Source: an uncultured Bacteroides sp. | GTDB lineage: Bacteria > Bacteroidota > Bacteroidia > Bacteroidales > Bacteroidaceae | DNA length: 64,000 nt | Direction: 5' to 3' | Assembly: GCA_948847595.1 (NCBI GenBank) | Contig: CAQOGY010000012.1 | Location: 1-64,000 of the forward strand | Part shown: positions 18,524 to 26,412 of the stretch, one piece after another | Numbering within the stretch: the stretch's first letter is position 1 | How the letters are laid out: the number at the start of each line of letters is the position of its first letter | Made by a program: the position numbers and the translations under genes | Notes under the pieces: model-generated | The model's input: only the letters and a program-made list of their open reading frames with translations | What the model was told of the DNA's origin: nothing | Database searches by the model: none

Positions 18524-19271
18524 TTACAAATAGTTCGGAATGCTTGATCCTTTCCTCTAAAAATTGAATATAAATATCTCTCAGGTCTTGTGGAGTTTCC
18601 TGTCCTTCCGTCCAGTTCAACCAGTCGTCGGGGACGGTATTGACTATTTCCCGTATCTTATCGGAGGTTAGTAACTGTCTGAATGCCATATCTGTTTCTT
18701 TCAGTTGGTCGGCAAATGGCAATAAAACATGATCTTTTATCTGCACGAATGGGGTGAGTGCCTGTTTCTGCCAGTTGGTCCAGCTATGTTGGAAGTAAAG
18801 GGAAGCTCCATGATCGATCAGCCATAATTCTTTATGCCACATCAGCATATTGGTATTCTTGATGGTACGGTCCACATTTGTCAGAAAAGCATCCATCCAC
18901 ACAATCTGTGAGGCGGTTTTACCATCCACTTGATGTACGACAGGATCGAAGGTCAATGCTCCGGACAAGAAATGCAAACCGATATTCAATCCACGGCTCC
19001 ATTGCAGTAAATCCTGTATCTCTTCATCTGCTTCCGTTCGGCCGAAAGCTTCATCTAAATTCAGGAAGATGATCTCCGGTACTCTGAAGCCCAGAGTACG
19101 GGCTATTTCTCCTCCGATCAATTCAGCGATAAGGGCTTTGGTTCCGTGCCCTGCTCCTCTGAATTTTACGACATATTTGAACTCATCGTCAGCTTCAGCC
19201 AAAGCCGGCAATGATCCGCCTTCCCGCAGGGGAAGAATATATCTAGTTACGTTTGCTGTACGTAAATCCAT
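18489..19271 (-). CDS. HipA-like kinase-fold protein
   Basis: 260 residues with a reduced HipA/PI3K-like kinase core: VVKFRG is the likely ATP-binding lysine strand, MDAFLTNVDRTIKNTNML resembles the HipA catalytic loop (D-x-x-x-x-N with Asn), and LWLIDHGASLYF the metal-binding Asp. No HipA N-terminal domain and no HipB antitoxin are present, so this is not a classic hipBA toxin-antitoxin. It pairs with an overlapping DUF3037 gene. A phosphotransfer role is inferred; target unknown. It marks the last core-like gene before the accessory region. Confidence 0.75.
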   Translation of the reverse strand: MDLRTANVTRYILPLREGGSLPALAEADDEFKYVVKFRGAGHGTKALIAELIGGEIARTLGFRVPEIIFLNLDEAFGRTEADEEIQDLLQWSRGLNIGLHFLSGALTFDPVVHQVDGKTASQIVWMDAFLTNVDRTIKNTNMLMWHKELWLIDHGASLYFQHSWTNWQKQALTPFVQIKDHVLLPFADQLKETDMAFRQLLTSDKIREIVNTVPDDWLNWTEGQETPQDLRDIYIQFLEERIKHSELFVNEAQHARKALI

Positions 19272-19571
19272 ATCACTCCTTTCTTAATTGGCAATAAATC
19301 CAATCTCTCAAAAATAGTATATATAATGATTTGAAATTCAGTGTGTTGAAAATTTTATAGTTTTAATTGAGGAACAAATAAGAAACAAAATTGCTAATTA
19401 AAGGCATTTCCCGATTTTTTGTTTTCACTCTGTTTCTTTCCTTGCACTTACTTATAATCGGGACTTCTTGAACCAGCTTCCTACCAGAATTTTTTTCCTC
19501 GTCCGACGGTTGTATTTGAACTTCCAAGAACCATTGCAGCCAAAAGAAAAGCAAGCCTTCTTTAATTCATA

Positions 19572-19603
19572 CAAAGATAAGGAAAAACTTATAGGCAGGC
19601 AAA
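19572..19603 (-). promoter_or_regulatory. Strong Bacteroides-type promoter reading leftward
   Basis: On the minus strand TTTG (19600-19603), a 20-base spacer and TATCTTTG (19572-19579) match the consensus fully. The transcript would run towards the HipA-like gene 300 bases away, or make a short RNA. The -33 box sits inside the palindrome at 19592-19615. Confidence 0.55.
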
Positions 19604-19615
19604 TTTGTCTGCCTA
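19592..19615. repeat. 24-bp near-perfect palindrome at the left edge of the accessory region
   Basis: TAGGCAGG/CAAATTTG/TCTGCCTA is self-complementary apart from one G-T pair. It overlaps the -33 box of the leftward promoter, so it could be an operator. Confidence 0.5.
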
Positions 19616-19735
19616 AATATAGTTTACTTTGATTTAGCATATATATAGGCTAATGGACTAAACTAAACCTTTTCCCGAACTTCGTAAAACACTCTGGTCC
19701 CATTGTGCAGCCAAAAGAAAAAAAGATTCCACGGC

Positions 19736-20058
19736 ATATTTTTCTTTTCGCTGCAACTCCCTTTTTATAAACCATCAACCTTTTACACGAGATCTTCTCT
19801 TCCCTGTATTCGCACATCCGCTTTCGGGCTGTCTGATATGAATTGTGTCGCAAAGGTACTTGACATGTCTTTCTTGTATGCAAGGTCACAGCCTGACGGT
19901 TCACGACAAAATCTCCACGCTCCGCTTTGCGGAGGTAGTATTTGGTTGTGAAACCCTGCATAAAGAGCCATGTCACCTTTTGAAGCGACATAATTAAATC
20001 AAGCCCGAAAGTAGCTGATGCTACAAGAGGGAAAAAAGAAAACTCAAAATTTAAGATT
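19736..20058. repeat. Leader cassette, copy 1 (non-coding, about 320 bp)
   Basis: Closely similar by eye to 21615-21938, which likewise ends at the ATG of a small-protein gene. Shared parts: TTTTCTTTTCGCTGCAAC start, a minus-strand TACCTTTG promoter box (19851-19858) with TTGC about 21 bases upstream, then on the plus strand a GTAGC-TGAT-GCTAC hairpin followed by GAGGGAAAAAAGAAAACTC just before the start codon. A minus-strand frame runs through it (19650-19991), but copy 2 has a stop in that frame, so I treat it as non-coding; a shorter 55-codon minus frame starts at 19817, downstream of the box. Confidence 0.7.
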
Positions 20059-20352
20059 ATGGCGAACTATGCAACAAACATTTTTCACGCAAGTACGGAA
20101 AACAAGCAAGACCTCGATAAAATAGAGGCATTTCTGGACGATAATTTCAACGGTTTTGTCAATCGGTATGGCGACACTGTAGATGCAGAATTTTCTTCCC
20201 GTTGGGAATACCCAGAAAAAGAAATCGACGAACTGGTAGCTTCTTTGGAAGCCAAAGATAAAATCTATATCCGCATACTGACATACGAGTTAGAGGACGA
20301 ATACGTGAGCTTTCGGATATTCTCGCAAGGCAAGTGGGACATTAAGCTGTAA
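20059..20352 (+). CDS. Small unknown protein, first of a five-gene cluster
   Basis: 97 residues, acidic, no signal peptide or membrane segment. FSSRWEYPEKEIDELVASLEAKDKIYIRILTYE reads as a helix followed by a strand and recalls small ferredoxin-like proteins of plasmids and phages, but I cannot assign a family. It begins directly after leader cassette copy 1 and heads a run of five short co-directional genes with gaps of 4-18 bases. The group looks like accessory cargo or host-takeover genes of the mobile region. Confidence 0.7.
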   Translation: MANYATNIFHASTENKQDLDKIEAFLDDNFNGFVNRYGDTVDAEFSSRWEYPEKEIDELVASLEAKDKIYIRILTYELEDEYVSFRIFSQGKWDIKL

Positions 20353-20370
20353 CCTAAAAACGCATTCACT

Positions 20371-20547
20371 ATGTACGAATACGAAGAAGACAGCGATATT
20401 ATCGGTTTGTCTTGCACACTGCTCAATCCATACAAAGGTTACACGGAAGGTACAATCGTGGGCAACTATGGTAACACCATAGTTGTCCGCCTTGAAAGCG
20501 GCAAGGAAATTTCAGAATACCGTGATGAAGTGATTATCCATGATTAA
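20371..20547 (+). CDS. Very small unknown protein (58 aa)
   Basis: 58 residues starting MYEYEEDSDIIGLSC. Acidic N-terminus, then strands GTIVGNYGNTIVVRLESGKEI that could form a small SH3/KOW-like barrel. It lies 18 bases after the preceding gene and 14 before the next, in the same direction, which supports it as real despite its length. Function unknown. Confidence 0.6.
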   Translation: MYEYEEDSDIIGLSCTLLNPYKGYTEGTIVGNYGNTIVVRLESGKEISEYRDEVIIHD

Positions 20548-20561
20548 ACGATAGCAAACGT

Positions 20562-20894
20562 ATGACACAGATAGCAACAAAATTCGTCAAATGGGATATT
20601 CCCGAACTGGCGACATTACAGGACAGCAAGGTTTACAAATTGCGGGTACACCTGAACAACGGAGGCAAGTTAAACCGGGAAGAAAAGAACTGGATTACCC
20701 GTAACGTGTGGGAAAGCATCTATTTCAAACGTGGAATTGCCTTGAGCGGTTATCATTTTGATTTTTCCGACGTTCTCAAACGGTATTTCGTCAAACAGCA
20801 CGGAAGCATTCACGAGTATTATGCGATTGACAAAACAGCGTTACGCTCGATACTGTACGGCAGAATCGAGGATATTGTAGAAGTAAACAGTTAA
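20562..20894 (+). CDS. Unknown protein of the small-gene cluster (110 aa)
   Basis: 110 residues, soluble, mixed charge. Segments LRVHLNNGGKLNREEKNWITRNVWES and ALSGYHFDFSDVLKRYFVKQHGSIHEYYAIDKTALRS suggest a compact alpha/beta protein. No motif recognised. Its place within a tightly spaced set of small genes behind a shared leader argues for one transcript. Confidence 0.7.
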   Translation: MTQIATKFVKWDIPELATLQDSKVYKLRVHLNNGGKLNREEKNWITRNVWESIYFKRGIALSGYHFDFSDVLKRYFVKQHGSIHEYYAIDKTALRSILYGRIEDIVEVNS

Positions 20895-20905
20895 ACAACA
20901 AGGAT

Positions 20906-21202
20906 ATGGGAGAATACAAATTTTATCAAGACCGTAAGGTTACAAGTTGGGAACGGGATTATTTCAGTGTAAAAGCAAATAGTTACGAAGAAGCCGAGGC
21001 AATCGTCCGCTCATGGAACTGTGAGGACGTGTCGAACATCATTGACAACCGTCTTTGCTATGAAGAGTGGCAAGCATTGACCGATACATCGGAATCTATG
21101 CTCCCCGAAGAAAACGACGGCAACCCGACAATAGAGATTTTCAACGAAGACGGAGAATCAATAATGACCAATGTACCTAAAACACCTCAATCAAACCAAT
21201 AG
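20906..21202 (+). CDS. Unknown protein of the small-gene cluster (98 aa)
   Basis: 98 residues. YFSVKANSYEEAEAIVRSWNCEDVS looks like a beta-alpha unit of the kind seen in small plasmid proteins that read DpnD/PcfM-like motifs, but the match is too weak to name. Acidic C-terminal tail. It is 11 bases after the previous gene and 4 before the next. Confidence 0.7.
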   Translation: MGEYKFYQDRKVTSWERDYFSVKANSYEEAEAIVRSWNCEDVSNIIDNRLCYEEWQALTDTSESMLPEENDGNPTIEIFNEDGESIMTNVPKTPQSNQ

Positions 21203-21206
21203 AACC

Positions 21207-21464
21207 ATGAACGTAACAATCGAACACGTCTTTTGCCGCTATAGCGATGAAGCGGAAGAAATCTATTTCCGAATCATGAACACGATTCTTTTTGCAACTG
21301 ACGAAACCGAACTTCGTGCAAGTATGGAACGTTTGAAGAACGAGACCTCACTCGATGAGTATTTTATATTCGGATACGGAGCACACCATATCTGGATAAA
21401 CCAACGGCGACCGAGTGATAAAAACAGAATTTTCAAAAATCGGATTATGGTAGCCCATTTCTGA
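21207..21464 (+). CDS. Unknown protein, last of the first small-gene cluster (85 aa)
   Basis: 85 residues from the ATG at 21207 (MNVTIEHVF). A longer in-frame start at 21171 would overlap the preceding gene and is less likely. The sequence (RYSDEAEEIYFRIMNTILFATDETELRASMERLK) is largely helical. Function unknown. It ends the first cluster; a second copy of the leader follows. Confidence 0.65.
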   Translation: MNVTIEHVFCRYSDEAEEIYFRIMNTILFATDETELRASMERLKNETSLDEYFIFGYGAHHIWINQRRPSDKNRIFKNRIMVAHF

Positions 21465-21614
21465 CGGGAACGGGCAAGAGACCTCCGATGTACTTTTGCG
21501 GGCTAAACCGGAACTGCCAGTTTCAGCCCGTTTCTTTTTCTCTCGGCAGACATGCCGGCGCAATACCTTTTTTATCCTCATAATTAAAATTCTTATACAA
21601 CCCGGAGGCCCATT

Positions 21615-21938
21615 TATATTTTCTTTTCGCTGCAACCCTTTTATATAAGCTATCGAACCTTTTGCAAGAGACCTTCTTTTCCCTGTGTTCGCACGTCGCT
21701 TTCGGGCTGCCTGATATGAATTGTGTCGCAAAGGTACTTGTCATGTCATTCTTGTATGCAAGGTCAAAGACTGACGGTTCACGACAAAATCTCCACCCTT
21801 CGCTCCGCACGGGTAGTATTTAATCGTGAAACCTTGCATAAAGAGCCATGACACCTTTCGAGGCGACATAATTAAATCAGGCCCGAAAGTAGCTGGTGCT
21901 ACAAGAGGGAAAAAAGAAAACTCAAAATTTTATAGATT
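21615..21938. repeat. Leader cassette, copy 2 (non-coding, about 320 bp)
   Basis: Direct repeat of 19736-20058, ending at the next small gene. The minus-strand TACCTTTG box (21729-21736) and plus-strand hairpin are kept; the hairpin loop changes from TGAT to TGGT while the stem GTAGC/GCTAC is intact. Insertions and the stop in the minus-strand frame argue that the RNA or DNA, not a protein, is conserved. Confidence 0.7.
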
Positions 21939-22226
21939 ATGGCAAACGATGTAACAAATTCAAATGGACGAGTAACGGCAGACGAAGTAATACACAAGGA
22001 TTCGGTTTTCAGATACCAACTGTTAGACCGCTTACGGTCAGATTGCGAGTATTACCTTAATTACGGTAACAGACACCCGAAATCCTTATGGGCTGGCGAC
22101 GAAAAATTGCAAATTGAATTTATGATAAAACTGCATGAGAGTTTCAAAGAGGACGAAAAACCAGAATGGCTTACGATGGATGAGATTTTAGAATACAGCA
22201 AGAAAATGATAGCTCAAGAAGAATAA
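21939..22226 (+). CDS. LPD11-like small protein
   Basis: 95 residues. The stretch YQLLDRLRSDCEYYLNYG, then LWAGDEKLQIEFMIKLHESF and PEWLTMDEILEYSKKM resembles the LPD11 domain, a helper domain found in large polyvalent proteins of phages and conjugative elements and as stand-alone proteins. The first residues after ATG (MAN) repeat those of the gene behind leader copy 1, so the duplication reaches just into the coding sequence. Role unknown. Confidence 0.7.
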   Translation: MANDVTNSNGRVTADEVIHKDSVFRYQLLDRLRSDCEYYLNYGNRHPKSLWAGDEKLQIEFMIKLHESFKEDEKPEWLTMDEILEYSKKMIAQEE

Positions 22227-22262
22227 AATTACAACTAAGGAACAGACTAAAAATGTGATTTT

Positions 22263-22496
22263 ATGGCATGGTTAGCAGTAAATAAAGACGGAACAGAATG
22301 GATAATGCCCGGAAAGCCCGTTCGAGGCTGGTGCGGGCATTGGGAGTACTCGGAAAAAGTGTACGTCGAGAGCGAGCAAGGGTACGTATCAATCGAGATA
22401 GAACTCCCCAAGGGGTCTGTTTACAAACTACTCGGTAAGGAGCTGACATGGGATGATGAACCGGTGGAATTGCAGACCGAAACAGAAAAGAGGTAA
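22263..22496 (+). CDS. Unknown small protein (77 aa)
   Basis: 77 residues with a beta-rich composition (MAWLAVNKDGTEWIMPGKP, GYVSIEIELPKGSVYKLLG). This kind of small protein is common in Bacteroides mobile elements and phages, but I cannot name the family. It follows the LPD11-like gene by 36 bases. Confidence 0.65.
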   Translation: MAWLAVNKDGTEWIMPGKPVRGWCGHWEYSEKVYVESEQGYVSIEIELPKGSVYKLLGKELTWDDEPVELQTETEKR

Positions 22497-23252
22497 AAGC
22501 AAGCGGGCTGAACGTAGCATCGGTTTCAGCCCGCTTATACCGGCTAAACAGGTACACACCGGCGGGAATCCCTTTTTTATCTCCGTAACAGACATCCATA
22601 CCGTTTCCTTCGGAAATAACCTTTTATACCTTTTGGCAGGCTATATCCTTTTGTAGAAAACGTCCGTTCGTGCGAAGGCGGTTCCTCCGCTTTGTTTCAA
22701 GACAGACTTCAGCCCTTTTTCCTTTTCCTCTTCTTTCCCTCATTTCTCTTGCCGGATAGAGACAGCGACATCAATACGCTGCATACATCTTTTGTCGGCT
22801 CTTCGTTTGGGCCCCCTTTCCACTATGCAGCGTACATGGTTGTATAAACGGTATATCGTTCTTGCCGCTTCAACCCCAAACAACCGATACGCTTTCTTGC
22901 CAGATGTTCTTCCCGCCCACCTGCCGGAACGGGAGCGGTCTTGTGTCAGTGGACGGACAGGTCTTTCATGTCTCCGAATCCGCTGCGGATTGTTTCGCCT
23001 CGACTTTTTCGCGACCGCTTTCTATTTGAAGTCGCCATATCGTTTTTCGTTGCAAAGTTAGTATGCAGACGGGCGCGACCTGGTGGTCTTGACCAATGGC
23101 GTATCGCACAAATCTTCCTTTATCGGGCCTGCGGTTTGGGGCTTCGCCTCCAAAATAAAGAGTATTTATGCGCTATCCTTGGTGCAGCCCTTTACTGCAC
23201 CTACTTTTTATGCACCGTAAAACTGATTTATTAACTTCAAAAAGCAATCGCA
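22497..23252. other. Non-coding stretch before ssb, leader-like
   Basis: No convincing plus-strand gene. It holds a minus-strand TAACTTTG box at 23053-23060 in the same T-rich context as the other leader cassettes. A 30-codon basic minus-strand frame (22946-23038) begins right after that box. Its right end before ssb lacks the hairpin/A-run seen in the other leaders. Confidence 0.4.
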
Positions 23253-23636
23253 ATGAAAAAGATCGAGAACAATTTCGCAGTAACCGGATTCGTGGCAAAA
23301 GATGCCGAAGTCCGTCAGTTCACCACCACAAGTGTCGCACGTTTCCCGCTGGCAGTAGCCCGTCAGGAGAAGAACGGCGAAGAAACCAAGCGCATATCCG
23401 CTTTCATGAACATTGAAGCGTGGCGCAAGAACGAGAATACCGGGTCGTTCGACCAGCTCACCAAGGGCACGCTGCTTACCGTGGAGGGCTACTTCAAGCC
23501 CGAAGAGTGGACCGACAAAGACGGCGTGCTGCACAACCGCATCGTAACGGTCGCCGTCAAGTTCTATCCCGCTGTCGAGAAAGAGGAGGAAGCTCCTGCG
23601 GAACCGGTAAAGAAGCAGGAAAAAGGCAAGAAGTAA
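23253..23636 (+). CDS. ssb: Single-stranded DNA-binding protein (SSB)
   Basis: 127 residues. The OB-fold is clear: NNFAVTGFVAKDAEVRQF, ARFPLAVARQ and the strand LLTVEGYFKPEEWTDKDGV. The tail is Lys/Glu-rich (ending KKQEKGKK) and lacks the DDDIPF-like tip with which chromosomal SSB recruits partners, as is common for SSBs on mobile elements. It probably protects single-stranded DNA during transfer or replication of the element. A terminator follows 18 bases later. Confidence 0.92.
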   Translation: MKKIENNFAVTGFVAKDAEVRQFTTTSVARFPLAVARQEKNGEETKRISAFMNIEAWRKNENTGSFDQLTKGTLLTVEGYFKPEEWTDKDGVLHNRIVTVAVKFYPAVEKEEEAPAEPVKKQEKGKK

Positions 23637-23654
23637 TTCCTGCCTTATCCGGAC

Positions 23655-23683
23655 AAAGCGGCTTGAAAGCCGCTTTTGTTTTA
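23655..23683 (+). terminator. Terminator of ssb
   Basis: AAAGCGGCTT pairs with AAGCCGCTTT, followed by TGTTTT. Confidence 0.8.
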
Positions 23684-24013
23684 CTCGTTACCGTTCCGGA
23701 ACGTCCACACTTTTATACTCCTTCATACTCCACACGAAGAGTCCGCCGCCGTCCATTGATTTTCCCGTGCAAAGTTAAGGCGGTCGGGAATCGGCAAGGC
23801 GCGGCTTCATTTGTCGTTAACAACCATCAACTCGCAAGCTCGTCAATACTTGTTCAACACAAATGAAATCGTCCACGGGACTATCCGCTTCCTCCTTGCC
23901 TTATTTCCCTTCTGTCCGCCTTGTGGCCCGCACGTAAATCAAATCCCGCCGGACGAGGGAAACCCTCCGAAAGCAGGGATAAAAACGAAAGTCAAACTTA
24001 AAATTCAAAATGT
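23684..24013. other. Leader cassette, diverged copy before 24,014
   Basis: Same plan as copies 1 and 2: minus-strand TAACTTTG at 23770-23777 in a TTTTCCCGTGCAAAG context, then on the plus strand an ATCCC/GGGAT hairpin and an A-rich run just before the start codon. A 22-codon minus-strand frame (23688-23756) starts just past the minus-strand box. Sequence identity to copies 1/2 is low; to 44100-44444 it is higher (GCACGTAAATC versus GCATGTAAAATC). Confidence 0.5.
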
Positions 24014-24541
24014 ATGAAACAGATGATTTGGTCAAGCTATGACCTGTTGGACGAAACGGCAAAAGAAGAATATCAAAATTCCCAGCGGGAAATATTGGAC
24101 GATGACAGTTACGAGGTCAGCGATGAAGAATGGGCAGAAGAAGTATATTGCCGGCTGGACGACGAACGAAGCAATCTGAATAAAGAAGTGGACGGCATTA
24201 TTGTCGTGTTCGGCAACTTGGGATTATGGAACGGCCGGAGACGAGGCTATCAAATATTGGGCAGCACCATTGCCGATATTTTGAAATCCCAGTGCGACGA
24301 TGCAGAATGGTACGGCGACGGCTACAACATTCGCGGACGGATGGACCATCATGACGGTACGAACTATACCTTATACCGTATCGCCAAAGGCCGTGACGAA
24401 GCGGAACGTATCGCCGATAAGATTTACAACCGTGAAATCGACGAAGAAGGCTTCCGCCGGAGAACACGTTCCCTCTATCCGTATGTAGCCGCCGTGTACG
24501 GCTGGAAAACAAGGCAGCGCAAGCCGGACAAGGCCGCATAA
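24014..24541 (+). CDS. Unknown acidic protein of mobile-element type (175 aa)
   Basis: 175 residues. A very acidic N-terminal half (ETAKEEYQNSQREILDDDSYEVSDEEWAEEVY is helical) is followed by IIVVFGNLGLWNGRRRGYQ and WYGDGYNIRGRMDHHDGTNYTLYR, an alpha/beta part with conserved-looking Gly and aromatic residues, and a basic tail. I have no family name with confidence. It is behind its own leader cassette and probably monocistronic. Confidence 0.75.
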   Translation: MKQMIWSSYDLLDETAKEEYQNSQREILDDDSYEVSDEEWAEEVYCRLDDERSNLNKEVDGIIVVFGNLGLWNGRRRGYQILGSTIADILKSQCDDAEWYGDGYNIRGRMDHHDGTNYTLYRIAKGRDEAERIADKIYNREIDEEGFRRRTRSLYPYVAAVYGWKTRQRKPDKAA

Positions 24542-24660
24542 AAATGCTGCCCGCAAAATACCGCAACGCACCCGCCAGAGGTGGTTGCGGTATCCTTTAT
24601 TGAATGACTGAAATACAGAACCATCACCTTTTATAATCAGCTTCGTTCCTTTTTTATCTC

Positions 24661-24732
24661 ATGTTTTTTGTGAAACCGGGAATGGACGAATATTTTGAAC
24701 TGACGGACGAAGGTTACGAGTGGGTCTCCTAA
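24661..24732 (+). CDS. Possible 23-residue peptide
   Basis: MFFVKPGMDEYFELTDEGY.. to a TAA at 24730. It has an acidic, protein-like composition and may be a micro-gene or the end of a lost gene. No independent support. Confidence 0.25.
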   Translation: MFFVKPGMDEYFELTDEGYEWVS

Positions 24733-25200
24733 ACATTCGGTACAGATAATGACAGGTACGGGTTCGGGATACATTGGCAATGGATGTGTCCTGAATCCTT
24801 TTGCCGGAATTACCCTTTTATATCTTCATGACTCTTTCCCTTTTATCGAAGCGTATTCCGTACCCCATTGTACTCCGGCTAACCAACCGGAAAGCAATCC
24901 TCTTATAACACCTTAGCTTCCCCATTTTACTCCTTACAGCCGTTCCCCAGACACACTCCATGCCGAAAGCCCGCTTATTTTTTCTGCAAAGTTCGATTGC
25001 CGGCTGCCAGTCCCGGCAAGGACCGCTGGCGCTTGCAACCGGAAAATCTTCCTCTCCGACTTCGTTGGAGAGCGTATTTCCCATTGCCTCCTTGTCTGGA
25101 CTGACCGTCAATCCTGTGGCAGAAAAATAACCAGCCTCTCGGTACGAGATTGTACCAAAGGGAAAAACAAAAAATAGTTCAAACTTAAAATTTAAAGCGT
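24733..25200. other. Leader cassette, diverged copy before 25,201
   Basis: Minus-strand GAACTTTG at 24987-24994 (one mismatch to TAnnTTTG), then a GGTAC/GTACC hairpin followed by an A-rich run and TTAAAATTTAAAG just before the ATG at 25201. Nothing coding is evident. Confidence 0.45.
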
Positions 25201-25515
25201 ATGACATTTAGAGAATTTATGCGAGAAAACGGTTACGAGTTACAGACAACTTTTTGGGAGGACTTCTCAATAGCGGACCGATTCGGTCTGTCAGCTATAC
25301 AAGACACTTTCAAACGTGCTTTCGAGGAATGGAAAAATAACTATAAATACCTCACGGAACTGATATTGGTACTCAATCATAAAATCTGGCAGTATTATGA
25401 AACGAAACCGGAATTTGCGACACTTTACAATACCCTTTGGGAACAGGCAGGTCAATATGCGGTAGAGAACCTGAAAGATGACGAGTTAAGTTATTATTAC
25501 GAGGTGACGGATTAA
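25201..25515 (+). CDS. Unknown protein (104 aa)
   Basis: 104 residues, acidic and helical (FREFMRENGYELQTTFWEDFSIADRFG, then AIQDTFKRAFEEWKNNYKYLTELILVLNHKIW). No motif assigned. It has a leader cassette upstream and a strong hairpin right after, so it looks like a single-gene unit. Confidence 0.75.
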   Translation: MTFREFMRENGYELQTTFWEDFSIADRFGLSAIQDTFKRAFEEWKNNYKYLTELILVLNHKIWQYYETKPEFATLYNTLWEQAGQYAVENLKDDELSYYYEVTD

Positions 25516-25524
25516 GCAAGGGAA

Positions 25525-25559
25525 CACAAAGAGTCGGCTTTCATCGGCGGCTCTTTGTG
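25525..25559 (+). terminator. Terminator after 25,515
   Basis: A perfect 9-bp stem CACAAAGAG/CTCTTTGTG, ten bases past the stop codon; a T-rich stretch follows (TTCCTTTTTT). Confidence 0.7.
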
Positions 25560-25696
25560 CCACTTCCTTTTTTATAGCATACGGCAAAACAAATACCGCA
25601 ACCGTCCGCAAAAGACAGTCGCGGTATCGTGTTATCCTGTATAACCATTGTCAACGGTCTCCCGAAACACTATGAAGAAAACCGTTTATACTTTCT

Positions 25697-25978
25697 TTAT
25701 TTTCCCTCTTTTACCGCATCTAAGAATGTCTTTGCAGGCTTGAACGCAGGAACAGAGTGAGCCGGAATCACGATGGTCGTATTCTTTGAAATGTTACGAG
25801 CCTTTTTCTCTGCCCTTTGTTTGATGATGAAACTTCCGAATCCTCGCAGGAACACCTCGTTCCCGGCAATCATCGACTCCCTGACACTCTCCATGAATGC
25901 CTCCACTACAGTTGTCGCTACCGACTTTTCTATTCCGGTCTCCTGTGCGATCCGGGCAATAATATCTGCTTTTGTCAG
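25697..25978 (-). CDS. HU-family DNA-binding protein with apparent CTG start
   Basis: HU/IHF fold that bends DNA. The first ATG in frame (25906) would remove the N-terminal helices, but the frame continues upstream as TKADIIARIAQETGIEKS, exactly the usual HU N-terminus, and begins with CTG at 25976-25978. Two in-frame TAA codons lie just before it. From CTG the protein has 93 residues, the normal HU length. The core motif GFGSFIIKQRAEKKARN and the proline-tip region VIPAHSVPAFKP are intact. A TATCTTTG -7 box lies at 26003-26010. Likely an element-encoded architectural protein for recombination or transfer. Confidence 0.85.
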   Translation of the reverse strand: MTKADIIARIAQETGIEKSVATTVVEAFMESVRESMIAGNEVFLRGFGSFIIKQRAEKKARNISKNTTIVIPAHSVPAFKPAKTFLDAVKEGK

Positions 25979-26002
25979 ACTGTTTTATTATAAAATCCGT
26001 TG

Positions 26003-26010
26003 CAAAGATA
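26003..26010 (-). promoter_or_regulatory. -7 box of the HU gene
   Basis: TATCTTTG on the minus strand, about 25 bases before the CTG start. Same TTTGCA context as the minus-strand boxes in the leader cassettes. Confidence 0.45.
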
Positions 26011-26198
26011 ATAACATATCTCTTTGTCGTCTGGATTGCCAGCCTGATAATGTTACGGAAAACGATAATCCACCTTTATCTCACGGTGTTCCTTCGGCAC
26101 GAACCAGACAATCGGAAAGCCCCGATAAAAGGAGAGAAACATAAAAAACATACAAATCCGTATCCTGTAGTCAAGGCAGGCAAACACCCGATCACCAT

Positions 26199-26303
26199 TT
26201 ATCGGTCATGATGGTAATCACTCTTGCTGAAACCACCGAATATAGCTTTCAGAATCTTTCCGATAACATAGAAAACCACTATAAAAACGATAAGTTCTCC
26301 CAT
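26199..26303 (-). CDS. Possible small membrane protein (34 aa)
   Basis: 34 residues: MGELIVFIVVFYVIGKILKA forms one hydrophobic helix, followed by a short basic/polar tail (SKSDYHHDR). The arrangement is typical of single-span micro-proteins. Not supported by neighbours. Confidence 0.35.
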   Translation of the reverse strand: MGELIVFIVVFYVIGKILKAIFGGFSKSDYHHDR

Positions 26304-26412
26304 ATTCTATACTACTTAAAGTTAATATAAAGATACTAAAAATCAACGAGAACAGAAAACATATAGCCCTGATTCTCAAAAAAATCCATTTCAATCCGGC
26401 TAATACGAAAGC

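Noticed and set aside
18489..19271. Classical hipBA toxin-antitoxin
   Set aside because: No HipB-like helix-turn-helix gene is adjacent and the HipA N-terminal subdomain is missing.
19650..19991. 113-codon minus-strand frame in leader copy 1
   Set aside because: The matching frame in copy 2 has an in-frame TGA and frame-shifting indels, so the long protein is not conserved. The leader structure is the better explanation.
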